Below, piece after piece: positions 33,548 to 43,252 of a stretch of 50,622 nucleotides of DNA (positions within the stretch are counted from its first letter, which is position 1; every line of letters begins with the position of its first letter). The translations under genes were made by a program, and so were the position numbers. Origin of the DNA: QAMX01 sp964515055. Lineage in GTDB: Bacteria; Bacillota; Clostridia; Oscillospirales; QAMX01. The DNA lies in assembly GCA_964515055.1 (NCBI GenBank), contig CAZEUG010000012.1, positions 1-50,622 on the forward strand, written 5' to 3'. The notes beneath the pieces are model-generated. The model saw only the letters and a list, made by a program, of their open reading frames with translations. It was not told where the DNA came from and did no database searches.

Positions 33548-36073
33548 ATGAAAAAGAAATCCACCTACTATCTGGTCGGGAATGCTCACCTCGACCCTGT
33601 CTGGCAATGGCGCTGGCAGGAAGGCAGCAGTGAAGCCAAGGCGACAATGCGTTCTGCATTGGATCGGATGAAGGAATTTCCCGATTTCGTCTTTGTCTGT
33701 TCCTCCTCCTCGGTTTTCCAGTGGGTTGAGGAATTTGCGCCGGCTATGTTTGAAGAGGTTCGGCAGCGCGTCGCAGAAGGGCGTCTGATCGTCGTTGGCG
33801 GTATGTACGTCCAGCCGGATTGCAACAACCCATCCGGTGAGAGCTTTGCCCGTCAGGCGCTGTATGCGCAGCGTTTCTTCAAGGAAAAGCTGGGCGTCAC
33901 TGCAAAGGTTGGATATAATGTGGACTCGTTTGGCCACAATCTGATGATGCCGCAGATTCTGAAGAAGAGCGGCATGGACAGTTATATTTTTATGCGCCCC
34001 GGCGAGCACGAAATGCATCTGGACAGTGACCTGTTCAACTGGGTGTCCCCGGACGGTTCTTCCGTCCTGACGCACCGGATTCTGGATGGATATTGCTATA
34101 ATTTCCGTTCGGAGGAGCAGCTGGTATACCGTCTGAACGAAGTCGATACCAAGACAGCGACCGATCTGGATGAGGGCTTCCTCTTTTACGGTGTCGGCAA
34201 TCACGGCGGCGGCCCCACCATCCAGAATTTGCGTCTGATTGAAGCCTATCGGAAAGAGCATCCGGAAATCAAGATGGTTTATTCGACGGTTTCGGACTTC
34301 TTTGATCACGTCCGTGCGTCCGGCGTCGCTTTGCCGGAGCATCATGACGATTTACAGCATCATGCCGCAGGCTGCTATGCAACCGTCTCTGCCGTCAAGA
34401 ACGGGATTCGACGCAGCGAAAACAATCTGACGGCCGCCGAGAATTTCGGGATGCTGGCGCGCCTGCTGTGCGGCAGACAGCTCCGTTCCGACCGGCTGCA
34501 GGAGGCCTGGAAAAACATTCTGTTCCTGCATTTCCACGATTCCATGGGCGGCTGCTCCATCCGCGAAGTCCACGATGATTCCGCCTATATGTACGGTGCG
34601 GCGCTCAACACAGCCGCTGTGGAGGAAAACAGCGCATTGCAGACCATTTCCTGGCAGATTGACACGGCCGCCATTCGCACCGGTGTGCCGATTGTCCTCT
34701 TCAACCCGCACGGGTTTGATGTGGATGAAACCGTGCGGCTGTTCCGCAGCGCCATCCGCATGACCGACCACAACGGTCAGGACATCCCCTTCCAGAAAAT
34801 CTACTCGACGACGGAGGAATGCTTCTGGCGCACCGATACGCTGTTCCGTGCGCACGTGCCGGCCATGGGCTATGCCGTCTACTACATGAATGACGACTGG
34901 GTTCCGCAGGAGGAACAGATGCGTCTGACGCCGGATTCGCCGGACAGCCCGGTTCGTGCAATCCCCTATTCCGGCTATCGGACGGCCAACAACCACGAAG
35001 GAACCATTCTCGAAAACGACATTTACCGCATCGAGTTTGAGCTGCACACCGGCGCGATTCTCTCCTTCCGGGACAAGCGCACCGGCGAAGAGCTGATCAC
35101 CGACCGCGCCGCTGTGCCGGTTGTCGTGGATGAATATTATCACGACGCATGGAGCCACGGAAAGACCTTCTTCACCGATTATATGGCACGTTTTGGCGAT
35201 GCAGAGGTGACTGTGACGGAAAGTGGCCCGCTCCGTGCGACCGTCAAGGTCGTCAGCCGGTACAACGATTCCCGTCTGACGCAGTATTTTTCATTGGAGC
35301 CCGGCAGCGAGCAGCTCTCTGTCCGCGCCGAGGTCGATTGGCATGAGCATCACAAGATGCTGAAAATCGCCTGGCCGATGAAGGTGGAGAATCCGAAGGC
35401 GTACTACGAGATTCCGTTTGGTGTCATTGAACGTCCGACCGACGGCGAAGAGGAGCCGGGGCTTCAGTGGACGGCAGTGAAGGGTGATCGTGGTGGATTC
35501 GCACTGCTCAACAGCGACACCTACAGTTCTTCCGTGAAGGACGGAACCATTTATCACACCATTCTCCGCAGCCCGATTTACGGCGATCACGGTGGTTCCA
35601 GAACCGCCGAAAGCGAATTCACCGAACAGGGTGCCCGGAAATTCTCCTACACCCTGATGCCAGTCGGCGACAGCTGGGCGCCGGTCATCCGCGCTGCACG
35701 GCAGCTGAACAAGCCGCTGACAGCGGTCATGGAAACCTGGCATTCCGAGCTGGTTGAAACACTGTCGGATGCAGAAAAGACGGATGTCATCACGTCCCTG
35801 CATTCCGGTTCCCTGAGCCGTGAACCGTACAGCTCCCTGCGCATCAGCGCCGACAACATCATGCTCTCTGCCTGCAAGCGCAGCGAAGACAACACCGGGT
35901 TGGTTCTGCGGCTTTACGAAACAGATGGGCGTGAAACGGATGTGACCGTGTCTGGCGATATGCTGCCGGTTCCGCTGCACGTCACGTTCTCACCGTGGTC
36001 AATGCGCACCTATTATCTGGCTGATCAGGCCGAAGACTGGAAGGAAGTCCTGCTGACCGAATACGATCAGTAA
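33548..36073 (+). CDS. GH38 alpha-mannosidase
   Basis: 841 aa. The glycoside hydrolase 38 catalytic domain (about 1-270) has the zinc ligands H14 and D16 in GNAHLDPVWQW and the nucleophile D126 in GYNVDSFGHN. A helical middle domain (about 280-400; HFHDSMGGCSIREVHDD) and the C-terminal beta-sandwich domains follow. The enzyme removes alpha-mannose from glycans; without a signal peptide it should act in the cytosol on imported oligosaccharides. AGAAAGGA lies 10 nt before the ATG. No transporter is adjacent; it has its own terminator on the right. Confidence 0.95.
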   Translation: MKKKSTYYLVGNAHLDPVWQWRWQEGSSEAKATMRSALDRMKEFPDFVFVCSSSSVFQWVEEFAPAMFEEVRQRVAEGRLIVVGGMYVQPDCNNPSGESFARQALYAQRFFKEKLGVTAKVGYNVDSFGHNLMMPQILKKSGMDSYIFMRPGEHEMHLDSDLFNWVSPDGSSVLTHRILDGYCYNFRSEEQLVYRLNEVDTKTATDLDEGFLFYGVGNHGGGPTIQNLRLIEAYRKEHPEIKMVYSTVSDFFDHVRASGVALPEHHDDLQHHAAGCYATVSAVKNGIRRSENNLTAAENFGMLARLLCGRQLRSDRLQEAWKNILFLHFHDSMGGCSIREVHDDSAYMYGAALNTAAVEENSALQTISWQIDTAAIRTGVPIVLFNPHGFDVDETVRLFRSAIRMTDHNGQDIPFQKIYSTTEECFWRTDTLFRAHVPAMGYAVYYMNDDWVPQEEQMRLTPDSPDSPVRAIPYSGYRTANNHEGTILENDIYRIEFELHTGAILSFRDKRTGEELITDRAAVPVVVDEYYHDAWSHGKTFFTDYMARFGDAEVTVTESGPLRATVKVVSRYNDSRLTQYFSLEPGSEQLSVRAEVDWHEHHKMLKIAWPMKVENPKAYYEIPFGVIERPTDGEEEPGLQWTAVKGDRGGFALLNSDTYSSSVKDGTIYHTILRSPIYGDHGGSRTAESEFTEQGARKFSYTLMPVGDSWAPVIRAARQLNKPLTAVMETWHSELVETLSDAEKTDVITSLHSGSLSREPYSSLRISADNIMLSACKRSEDNTGLVLRLYETDGRETDVTVSGDMLPVPLHVTFSPWSMRTYYLADQAEDWKEVLLTEYDQ

Positions 36074-36163
36074 GTCCGGCGACAGTCGCCGTGTGGCACG
36101 GATCGCGGAATTCTGCTGACCGTTTGTTCCCTGCCGCGCTGCTTTCTCAATCCGACTGCAATC

Positions 36164-36199
36164 AAAACAGACCGTGTGACGAATCACACGGTCTGTTTT
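36164..36199. terminator. bidirectional terminator between the mannosidase and valS genes
   Basis: A 15-bp stem (36164-36178 with 36185-36199, 6-nt loop) with T runs on both strands. It ends the + strand mannosidase and the - strand valS transcripts. Confidence 0.9.
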
Positions 36200-36215
36200 T
36201 GTGTATCAATTGCGT

Positions 36216-38843
36216 TTACTGCGCCATGGCGGCAACAGCGGCACGGCCCGCTTCGACCGTTTCGGTCAGCGCGGCTGCGCGGCGTTTTTCCGCTTCGACA
36301 ACATTGGCCGGAGCCTTCCCGATAAAGCCGGGGTTGGCGAGTTTCGCGTTCAGCTTTTCGAGCTCTGCCTCATTTTTGGCCAGTTCCTTTTTCAGGCGCG
36401 CCAGCTCCTTCTCCTGATCGACGAGTTCACCGGTCGGAATAAAGAGGTGGTCTGCGCCGGAGATGATGCGCGTCATTTTGCCTTCATCGAGTTCGGACGC
36501 ATCCTGAACGAAGAAGAGTTCCGAAACAGATGCCAGTTTTTTCAGGAACGGTTCCGCATGGGTATACGCTTCCTGATCTGCCGCAACAACGGTGAGCGTT
36601 GCTTTTTTGGAGGGCGGAACGTTCATTTCGGCGCGGCGATTGCGGATGGCGCGGATGACCGCCATCATATGCTCGGTTTTGGCGCAGTCATCTGCGAAGA
36701 TCTGATCCGGACGGCTGACCGGCCACTGGGACGTGATCAGTCGGCCTTCCGTTCCCGGCAGGCAGCCATAGATTTCTTCCGTGATGAACGGCATGAACGG
36801 ATGGAGCAGCTTCAGGATTTTATCCAGCACATACAGCAGAACGCCCTTGGCTGCATCGGCCTCATCGCCGCCGGCGGTCAGCATCGGTTTGGCCAGTTCA
36901 ATATACCAGTCGCAGAAGCTATCCCAGACGAAATCATAGAGCTTCTGGGCGGCAACACCGAGGTCATAGCGTTCAATATTTTCCGTGACCTCTGCAATCA
37001 GGTTGTTCAGAGCCGTCAGAATCCATTTATCTTCCCGGCGCAGCGTCTCCGGCAGCGGATATGCGCGGTCTCCGGCGTGCATCAGGACGAAGCGGGATGC
37101 ATTCCAGAGCTTGTTGGCAAAGTTGCGGCTGGCTTCCACGCGTTCCGTAGTGAAGCGGGTATCGTTGCCCGGGCTGATGCCTGTCACGAGCATGAAGCGC
37201 AGTGCATCGGCACCGTACTGGCGGATGATCTCCAGCGGGTCAATTCCGTTGCCGAGCGATTTGGACATTTTCCGCCCCTGTGCATCGCGGACAAGGCCGT
37301 GAATGAAGACTTTCTTGAAGGGTTCTTTGCCCATATGCTCCATGCCGGAGAAAATCATACGAGCGACCCAGAAGAAGATGATGTCGTAGCCGGTGACCAG
37401 TGTGGAGGTCGGATAGAAATAATCCAGCTCCGGCGTTTTCTCCGGCCAGCCCAGCGTTGAGAACGGCCAGAGCGCCGAGGAGAACCAGGTATCCAGCACG
37501 TCTTCTTCCTGTGTCAGGTGCTGACAGCCGCATTTCGGGCAGACCGTCGGCGTTTCGCGGGCAACGATGGTTTCACCGCAGTCAGCGCAGTACCATGCAG
37601 GGATGCGGTGACCCCACCAGAGCTGGCGGGAAATACACCAGTCGTGTACGTTTTCCATCCAGTTCATGTAGATCTTCGAGAAGCGATCCGGCACGAATTC
37701 CACACGGCCATCGCGAACGACTTCCATGGCCGCTTCTGCCAGCGGTTTCATCTTCACGAACCACTGTTTGGAGGCAACCGGTTCGACCGTTGTCCCACAG
37801 CGATAGCAGGCTCCGACGTTGTGTGCGTGCGGTTCGACGCGTTCCAGCAGACCCTGTGCCTCCAGATCGGCAATGATCCGTTTTCGCGCTTCATAGCGGT
37901 CGAGGCCGTTGTAGACGCCACCGTTGATGATTTTGGCGTCGCCGTCCATGATCAGGATTTCCGGCAGCTGGTGCCGTTTTCCGACTTCAAAGTCATTCGG
38001 GTCATGGCACGGTGTGATTTTCACGCAGCCCGTTCCGAAATCGCGTTCGACATATTCATCGGCAATCACCGGGATTTCGCGGCCGACCAGCGGCAGAATC
38101 AGCGTTTTGCCGACAATATCACGATACCGTTCATCCTCCGGGTTGACGGCAACTGCGGCATCGCCCAGCAGCGTTTCCGGACGTGTGGTCGCGATGGTCA
38201 GGTAGCCGTTTCCGTCCTTGAATGGGTAGCGGATGTGCCAGAAGTTGCCGTTCTGCTCGCCGTATTCGACTTCTGCGTCGCTGAGAGCCGTGCGGCATTT
38301 GGGACACCAGTTGATGATGCGGTTGCCGCGGTAAATCAGACCCTTTTCCCAAAGGCGGACGAACACTTCGCGGACGGCCTTTGAGCAGCCTTCATCCATG
38401 GTGAAGCGTTCGCGCTGCCAGTCACAGGAGGCACCCAGTTTTTTCAGCTGTTTGATGATGCGGCCGCCGTACTCGTGTTTCCAGTCCCACACCAGATCAA
38501 CGAAGGCATCGCGCCCGTAATCATATCGTGTTTTTCCGGAGGTTTTGCGCAGATTTTCTTCGACTTTGATCTGCGTTGCGATGCCGGCATGGTCGGTTCC
38601 CGGCAGCCACAGGGCGGAAAAGCCCTGCATTCTCTTGACGCGGATCAGGATATCCTGCAGGGTTTCGTCCATTGCATGACCCATATGCAGCTGGCCCGTG
38701 ACATTGGGAGGCGGAATGACGATGCAATACGGCGGTTTGGCCGGATCCACCTCTGCGTGGAAGCAGCCTTCTTCCTCCCACATCCGGTAAATTCGGTCTT
38801 CCACGTCAGACGGATTATAAATTTTTTCCAATTCTTTCTGCAT
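36216..38843 (-). CDS. valS: valyl-tRNA synthetase
   Basis: 875 aa, class I synthetase. The HIGH-type motif is PPPNVTGQLHMGHA (about 45-58) and the KMSKS motif is GRKMSKSLGNG. The editing (CP1) domain has TIATTRPETLLGD and FGTGCVKITPCHDPNDFEVG. Cys pairs of a zinc-type site appear in INWCPKCRT and CPKCGCQH, and the C-terminal coiled coil is LARLKKELAKNEAELEKLNA. It charges tRNA-Val and hydrolyses mischarged Thr. ATG 38843 follows AAAGGAG by 9 nt; the frame remains open through the leader but those residues are not ValS. It is controlled by the T-box element directly upstream. Confidence 0.97.
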   Translation of the reverse strand: MQKELEKIYNPSDVEDRIYRMWEEEGCFHAEVDPAKPPYCIVIPPPNVTGQLHMGHAMDETLQDILIRVKRMQGFSALWLPGTDHAGIATQIKVEENLRKTSGKTRYDYGRDAFVDLVWDWKHEYGGRIIKQLKKLGASCDWQRERFTMDEGCSKAVREVFVRLWEKGLIYRGNRIINWCPKCRTALSDAEVEYGEQNGNFWHIRYPFKDGNGYLTIATTRPETLLGDAAVAVNPEDERYRDIVGKTLILPLVGREIPVIADEYVERDFGTGCVKITPCHDPNDFEVGKRHQLPEILIMDGDAKIINGGVYNGLDRYEARKRIIADLEAQGLLERVEPHAHNVGACYRCGTTVEPVASKQWFVKMKPLAEAAMEVVRDGRVEFVPDRFSKIYMNWMENVHDWCISRQLWWGHRIPAWYCADCGETIVARETPTVCPKCGCQHLTQEEDVLDTWFSSALWPFSTLGWPEKTPELDYFYPTSTLVTGYDIIFFWVARMIFSGMEHMGKEPFKKVFIHGLVRDAQGRKMSKSLGNGIDPLEIIRQYGADALRFMLVTGISPGNDTRFTTERVEASRNFANKLWNASRFVLMHAGDRAYPLPETLRREDKWILTALNNLIAEVTENIERYDLGVAAQKLYDFVWDSFCDWYIELAKPMLTAGGDEADAAKGVLLYVLDKILKLLHPFMPFITEEIYGCLPGTEGRLITSQWPVSRPDQIFADDCAKTEHMMAVIRAIRNRRAEMNVPPSKKATLTVVAADQEAYTHAEPFLKKLASVSELFFVQDASELDEGKMTRIISGADHLFIPTGELVDQEKELARLKKELAKNEAELEKLNAKLANPGFIGKAPANVVEAEKRRAAALTETVEAGRAAVAAMAQ

Positions 38844-38879
38844 GAATCGGTCTCCTTTCGGATTGATTGGGACAGAACA

Positions 38880-39155
38880 CAAAAAACAGCGTCCGTCCTC
38901 GAAACTGTTCGGGACGGGCGCTGTCTGTTCAACTCCCGCGGTACCACCCGAGTTTGCGACAGGAGCCGCACACTCTATGCCCTGTAACGGGCGCACCCGT
39001 TCCGCACCTGTACCGTTCGGTTCGGTGGGAATGCTCACAGGCGACCTTCCCCTGCTTCTTTCCAAGCCGCTCACACCCGGTCACCACGAACCGGCGGCTC
39101 TCTCTGAGGAAGAAATTCAGGTACTCCTCCTGTTCACCGCATTTTTTCATATATT
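38880..39155 (-). promoter_or_regulatory. T-box riboswitch (valine-specific) controlling valS
   Basis: On the - strand the T-box core GGGTGGTACCGCG is at 38937-38949. It is followed by a terminator: ACAGCGCCCGTCC (38912-38924) pairing with GGACGGACGCTGT (38886-38898), then a T run. Stem I can be drawn with basal ACAGG/CCTGT pairing and a distal AGCCGC/GCGGCT helix. In the specifier loop the codon GTC (plus-strand 39044-39046) fits valine. Uncharged tRNA-Val should favour the antiterminator and turn valS on. Leader length is about 275 nt from the predicted start. Confidence 0.92.
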
Positions 39156-39161
39156 GTGGCT

Positions 39162-39190
39162 ATTATATCATGCTTTCTCTGATTTGTCAA
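39162..39190 (-). promoter_or_regulatory. perfect consensus sigma-A promoter of valS T-box leader
   Basis: On the - strand TTGACA (39185-39190), 17-nt spacer, TATAAT (39162-39167). Confidence 0.9.
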
Positions 39191-39216
39191 GTGGGCGATT
39201 CAGTCAGAGAAACCGG

Positions 39217-39236
39217 TTCCCGGGAGTGTCCGGGAA
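39217..39236 (-). terminator. possible hairpin terminator after pepC
   Basis: A 7-bp stem (39217-39223 with 39230-39236, 6-nt loop) 22 bp after the pepC stop and just before the valS promoter. Only a weak T stretch follows, so terminator function is uncertain. Confidence 0.35.
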
Positions 39237-39258
39237 TGCCTTCCACTCCCCTGTCGCG

Positions 39259-40605
39259 TCAGTCGGCCAGCGAGCCCATCGGATCCCACGGTTTCAGCTG
39301 CACGAGCGGTTCGGCCAGCACGGCTTCATATTGGGCAAGGTATTTCTTATGGATGACCGCCTGGAAGACATACTGATCGAACCAGGTATCGCTGCAGACG
39401 TAGTAGCCCTTGTTGCCGGTTTCATCGCCCCAGCTGTTTTCGATCTTCCAGCGGTTCGGTGCGCCGTCACAGAGGTTGACGCCGGTCAGCACCATCGCGT
39501 GGTTCATGGCGCTGATGCAGTGATCGAGCCGCTCCGCTTTGGTGGTTTCCATGGTGAAGCCGGTCACGGACGTATAATCGAAGGAACCATCGTCCCAGAC
39601 GCCATGCGGCCGGCTGCCAAAATAGCTGATGTCGCTGCCGAACCAGACCGGTTCCCCATCGCCCAGCTGCTGCAGAACCAGCGCTTTGAACTCATCCATG
39701 GGCAGGTTCAGGTGGCGGACAGGATCGCCTTCCACCACGTTGCCGAGCAGTTCGACGGTATAGACGTGATGGTACGGTTTGTCCTGCGTCGGGGCGTTGA
39801 TGATGCTGACGTAATTGGACAGCATATCGCCGACGTATTTTTCCGCGAACGTCTGCGGTGTATGGTTCCGCTCCACGTGGTAGACGTTGTCGCGATCGAC
39901 ATATTCGAAGTCAAAGGTCTTCGGCGGTTCGCCATAGCAGCTGCACAGGAAGCCATAGGCCTGGCGCAGCAACGTATCTTTGACCGATGCGATCTCCGCA
40001 TCGGTCGCGTGTTCGGCAACCATGCGGCGCAGGTGCGCTGCATCGCCCCGGATTTTTTCATTCAGCAGGCGGTTCATATCGCCGGATGCGCTGGACTGTT
40101 TGGTCTCCGGCATGGCGTCCTTCGGGACGATGCCGTATTTTTTGACGAGGTTGACGAACATATCCCACTGGCCGCCGTCCTGCACGCCCGTTTGCAGCAG
40201 ATACTGCACGGTTCGGTCACCGACTTCATGGTCGGCCGTTGCGAGAATGCTTTCATAGAAATAATTGACGCGTTCGAACTTGTCCCAGAAGGCCGCATAG
40301 CTCTGCGAGCATTCGAAGAATTCCAGATTGTTTTCCTTGGCGATATTTTCGCGAATCAGATTCAACGCGGCAAACAGCCAGCAGCGGCCGGTCTGTTTCT
40401 GAGCCGTGACGGTCATGGTCGGCAGTTCATTGGAGAAGCGGTGCAGCATCTGCTTCATGGCGGTATCATCGATGGCGGCATCGGCGATGGAGCAGTGTGC
40501 AAGTACGTGCGACATGGCCTTTTGCAGCGCACTGTTCTGATAGGCTGCGTCATACGCGGCGAGCTGTTCAGGGCGAACCGCGCCGTTCGGATTGAGTTCG
40601 TTCAT
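39259..40605 (-). CDS. pepC: C1 family aminopeptidase (PepC/bleomycin hydrolase)
   Basis: 448 aa, papain-like. The catalytic Cys is in QKQTGRCWLFAALN (oxyanion Gln just before), the His in SAMNHAMVLTGVN and the Asn in KIENSWGDETG. The C terminus ends KPWDPMGSLAD, the tail that in the family enters the active site and imposes aminopeptidase specificity. Family members form hexamers in the cytosol and trim peptides. ATG 40605 follows GGAGG closely. It starts 19 bp after the FeoB-associated Cys-rich gene, so it appears to be the fourth gene of the feo operon, an unexpected partner. Confidence 0.95.
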   Translation of the reverse strand: MNELNPNGAVRPEQLAAYDAAYQNSALQKAMSHVLAHCSIADAAIDDTAMKQMLHRFSNELPTMTVTAQKQTGRCWLFAALNLIRENIAKENNLEFFECSQSYAAFWDKFERVNYFYESILATADHEVGDRTVQYLLQTGVQDGGQWDMFVNLVKKYGIVPKDAMPETKQSSASGDMNRLLNEKIRGDAAHLRRMVAEHATDAEIASVKDTLLRQAYGFLCSCYGEPPKTFDFEYVDRDNVYHVERNHTPQTFAEKYVGDMLSNYVSIINAPTQDKPYHHVYTVELLGNVVEGDPVRHLNLPMDEFKALVLQQLGDGEPVWFGSDISYFGSRPHGVWDDGSFDYTSVTGFTMETTKAERLDHCISAMNHAMVLTGVNLCDGAPNRWKIENSWGDETGNKGYYVCSDTWFDQYVFQAVIHKKYLAQYEAVLAEPLVQLKPWDPMGSLAD

Positions 40606-40624
40606 GTGATTTCCTCCTGATATT

Positions 40625-40843
40625 TCATGAATCTGTATCGGCCAGAGAGCCGGTTTTCGGTTGAGATTTTTGTTCGGAGCATTCCGATCGCGGATCATGT
40701 CCCGGCTGTGTGCAACAGCTTCTGCTGCAGCGGTCACATCCGCAGCCGCAGCCACCGCGTCGACCGGCTTTGCGCCAGACGCGCCATGCGAGCAGCATAC
40801 AGGCGGCCACCAACGCGAGGAGCACCCAGTCCAGCCAGTTCAT
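40625..40843 (-). CDS. FeoB-associated Cys-rich membrane protein
   Basis: 72 aa. One N-terminal membrane helix (about 3-20, WLDWVLLALVAACMLLAW) is followed by basic residues and the Cys cluster GGCGCGCDRCSRSCC. The rest is polar. The small family is found beside feoB in Firmicutes and is assumed to help ferrous iron uptake, possibly by iron or redox binding. Its ATG overlaps the feoB stop in an ATGA, which implies translational coupling and fixes the start at 40843. Confidence 0.85.
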   Translation of the reverse strand: MNWLDWVLLALVAACMLLAWRVWRKAGRRGGCGCGCDRCSRSCCTQPGHDPRSECSEQKSQPKTGSLADTDS

Positions 40844-42831
40844 GCCAGCAGCCCCACAATCGCATAGGCCGCAAACGATGCCACCCAGGCCACTGCGCAC
40901 TGCACCAGGACGACTATGATCGTTTTAGAAACAGAGTTCAGTTCCCTGCGAATGGTCGCAACGGCCGCCACGCACGGCGTATAGAGCAGTGTGAAGACCA
41001 GGAAGCTCACGGCCGAGCGGGTGGAGAACAGTGTCATCACCGTTGCGGCGCCCAGAAGCACTTCCAGCGTACTGACGACGGATTCCTTGGCGACGAAGCC
41101 GGAGATCAGCGCCGTTGCACAGCGCCAATCTGCAAAGCCGAGCGGCGCAAAGATCGGAGCGATCACGCGGCCGACCAGTGCCAGCAGGCTGTCAGAGCTG
41201 TCGGTAACAACATTCAGGCGCAGATCAAAGCTCTGCAGGAACCAGATCAAAACCGTTGCCAGGAAGATGATGGTAAAGGCGCGTTGCAGAAAATCCCTTG
41301 CTTTTTCCCAGAGCAGCAGTGCAACGCTTTTCACGCTTGGCATCCGGTAGTTCGGCAATTCCATGACAAACGGAACCGGCTTGCCGCGGTAGAGTGTCCG
41401 ATTCATAACAAGTGCGGCCAAAATACCGACCAGGATGCCCAGGACATAGAGGCCGATCATCACCAGCGCACGGTATTTCGGGAAAAAGGCAGCGGTGAAA
41501 AATGCATAAATCGAGATTTTTGCCGAGCAGCTCATGTATGGAGTCAGCAAAATCGTCATTTTCCGGTCACGATCGGAGGAGACGGTGCGTGTGGCCATAA
41601 TGGCCGGGACGGAGCAGCCGAACCCGATCAGCATGGGGACGATGCTGCGACCGGACAAGCCGATTTTTCGCAGGGGCTTGTCCATAACGAAGGCAACACG
41701 TGCCATGTAACCGGTATCCTCCAGAATGGATAGGAAGAAGAAGAGTGTGACAATGATCGGAAGGAAGACGAGTACACTGCCGACACCGGCAAAGATACCA
41801 TCGACAATCAGGCTATGCACCACAGGGTTCATACCATACGCCGTCAGCGCAGAGTCCACCAGACCGGTCAGCGCATCAATACCGATGGCGAGCCAGTCGG
41901 ACAGCTGTTGTCCGATCACGTCGAAGGTCAGGTAAAATGTGAGGAGCATGACGCCGAGAAACATCGGGATCGCGGTGAAGCGGCCGGTCAGGATGCGGTC
42001 AATTTTCATCGAGCGGGCGTGTTCGCGGCTTTCGTGGCATTTGACCACAGAGGACGCAACGACTGATTCGATGAAGCGGTAGCGCATATCGGCCAGAGCG
42101 GCGTTGCGATCCAGTCCGGCTTCCGACTCCATTTGGACGATACAGTGTTCCAACAGCTCCCGCTCGTTCTGATCGAGTTCCAGCTCATCAGCCAGATGAT
42201 CGCCGCCCTCGATGAGTTTGGCGGTACAGAAGCGTTCCGGCAGGCCAAGGCGTGATGCATGGTCTGAAATCAGGTGGACAACGGCATGAATGCAGCGGTG
42301 AACCGCGGAGTCGCCCTGACAGAAATCCTGCACTTTGGGCAATATTTTGCTGCGTGCTACGGTCAGAGCCTGATTGATCAGCTCAGAAATGCCCTCACCC
42401 TTGGCCGCAGAAATCGGCACGACAGGAATGCCAAGGGCACGGCTCATGTCAGCGACATCGATCGTTCCGCCGTTGGCACGCACTTCATCCATCATATTCA
42501 GTGCCAGAACCATCGGAACGCGCAGCTCCAGCAGTTGCAGCGTCAGGTACAGGTTGCGCTCAATGTTGGTGGCGTCTACAATGTTGATGATGCCGTCCGG
42601 CTTTTGATTCAGAATAAAATCGCGGGAGACAATTTCCTCCTGCGTATACGGGCGAAGCGAATAAATCCCCGGCAAATCCACGACCGAAGCGTCTTTCTCG
42701 CCGCGAATTGCCCCCATTTTCTGATCAACGGTGACGCCGGGAAAATTGCCGACGTGTTGATTGGAGCCAGTCAACGCGTTGAACAGCGTTGTTTTTCCGC
42801 AGTTCTGATTGCCGACGAGTGCAAAAATCAT
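40840..42831 (-). CDS. feoB: ferrous iron transporter FeoB
   Basis: 663 aa. The N-terminal G domain has G1 GNQNCGKTTLFN (7-18), G3 DLPGIYSLRPY and G4 ALNMMDE, followed by the helical GDI region. The C-terminal membrane domain carries the paired gate regions (FGCSVPAIMATRTV, and YTPCVAAVATIRRE near the end) with Cys residues proposed to line the pore. It imports Fe2+ across the cytoplasmic membrane under anaerobic conditions. It overlaps feoA by an ATGA on one side and the Cys-rich gene by an ATGA on the other. Confidence 0.97.
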   Translation of the reverse strand: MIFALVGNQNCGKTTLFNALTGSNQHVGNFPGVTVDQKMGAIRGEKDASVVDLPGIYSLRPYTQEEIVSRDFILNQKPDGIINIVDATNIERNLYLTLQLLELRVPMVLALNMMDEVRANGGTIDVADMSRALGIPVVPISAAKGEGISELINQALTVARSKILPKVQDFCQGDSAVHRCIHAVVHLISDHASRLGLPERFCTAKLIEGGDHLADELELDQNERELLEHCIVQMESEAGLDRNAALADMRYRFIESVVASSVVKCHESREHARSMKIDRILTGRFTAIPMFLGVMLLTFYLTFDVIGQQLSDWLAIGIDALTGLVDSALTAYGMNPVVHSLIVDGIFAGVGSVLVFLPIIVTLFFFLSILEDTGYMARVAFVMDKPLRKIGLSGRSIVPMLIGFGCSVPAIMATRTVSSDRDRKMTILLTPYMSCSAKISIYAFFTAAFFPKYRALVMIGLYVLGILVGILAALVMNRTLYRGKPVPFVMELPNYRMPSVKSVALLLWEKARDFLQRAFTIIFLATVLIWFLQSFDLRLNVVTDSSDSLLALVGRVIAPIFAPLGFADWRCATALISGFVAKESVVSTLEVLLGAATVMTLFSTRSAVSFLVFTLLYTPCVAAVATIRRELNSVSKTIIVVLVQCAVAWVASFAAYAIVGLLA

Positions 42832-43061
42832 ACGCGTCCGACCTCCTCCACCTTGATTTTTCCGGCCTCTTCCAGTCGAAGCGTCAATTCATAGCCGCGC
42901 ACACGAATTTCGATCGGGTCGCCCATCGGTGCCACTTTTTGCAGCGTCACCTGCGTTCTCGGAATCAGTCCCATATCCAGCAGACGGCAGCGCAGTGCGC
43001 CGTCTCCGCCAACCTCAGTGATCACAGCTGAACTGCCGACACGGAGTTTGTCCAGCGTCAT
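42828..43061 (-). CDS. feoA: FeoA
   Basis: 77 aa SH3-like protein (RVGSSAVITEVGGDGALRC, LLDMGLIPRTQVTLQKVAPM, GDPIEIRVRGYELTLR). FeoA interacts with FeoB and supports iron uptake. It is the first gene of the feo operon, 40 bp after the promoter region, and its stop overlaps the feoB start. The ribosome site (GGGGAAA) is ordinary. Confidence 0.95.
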   Translation of the reverse strand: MTLDKLRVGSSAVITEVGGDGALRCRLLDMGLIPRTQVTLQKVAPMGDPIEIRVRGYELTLRLEEAGKIKVEEVGRV

Positions 43062-43101
43062 ATTTGTTTCCCCATTTCCGTTCCATCAGACTATCAAGTG
43101 T

Positions 43102-43130
43102 ATCATATCACAGCCCTTGAAAAATGTCAA
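43102..43130 (-). promoter_or_regulatory. sigma-A promoter of the feo operon
   Basis: On the - strand TTGACA (43125-43130), 17-nt spacer, TATGAT (43102-43107). No clear Fur or DtxR box could be assigned by eye. Confidence 0.8.
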
Positions 43131-43252
43131 CCGTTTTCGACAATTTTCAGTGCGTTCTTTCCGGGATGCACCGTGTTTTTCGCCGGTTCCAACAGGTGGG
43201 TTGTGCAGCTGTCCCGTACAAAAGGGAAAAAAAGCATCTTGGAAGTCCAATA

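Noticed and set aside
38843..39074. ValS N-terminal extension of 77 residues
   Set aside because: The extension is translated T-box leader; the ATG at 38843 has a good ribosome site and matches the family start.
38842..40620. 592-aa open frame on the + strand
   Set aside because: Crosses the T-box leader and lies antisense to pepC; no homology-like features.
43227..43250. Terminator after the LOG gene
   Set aside because: A 7-T run is present on the - strand but the preceding hairpin is only 4-5 bp, too weak to list as a feature.
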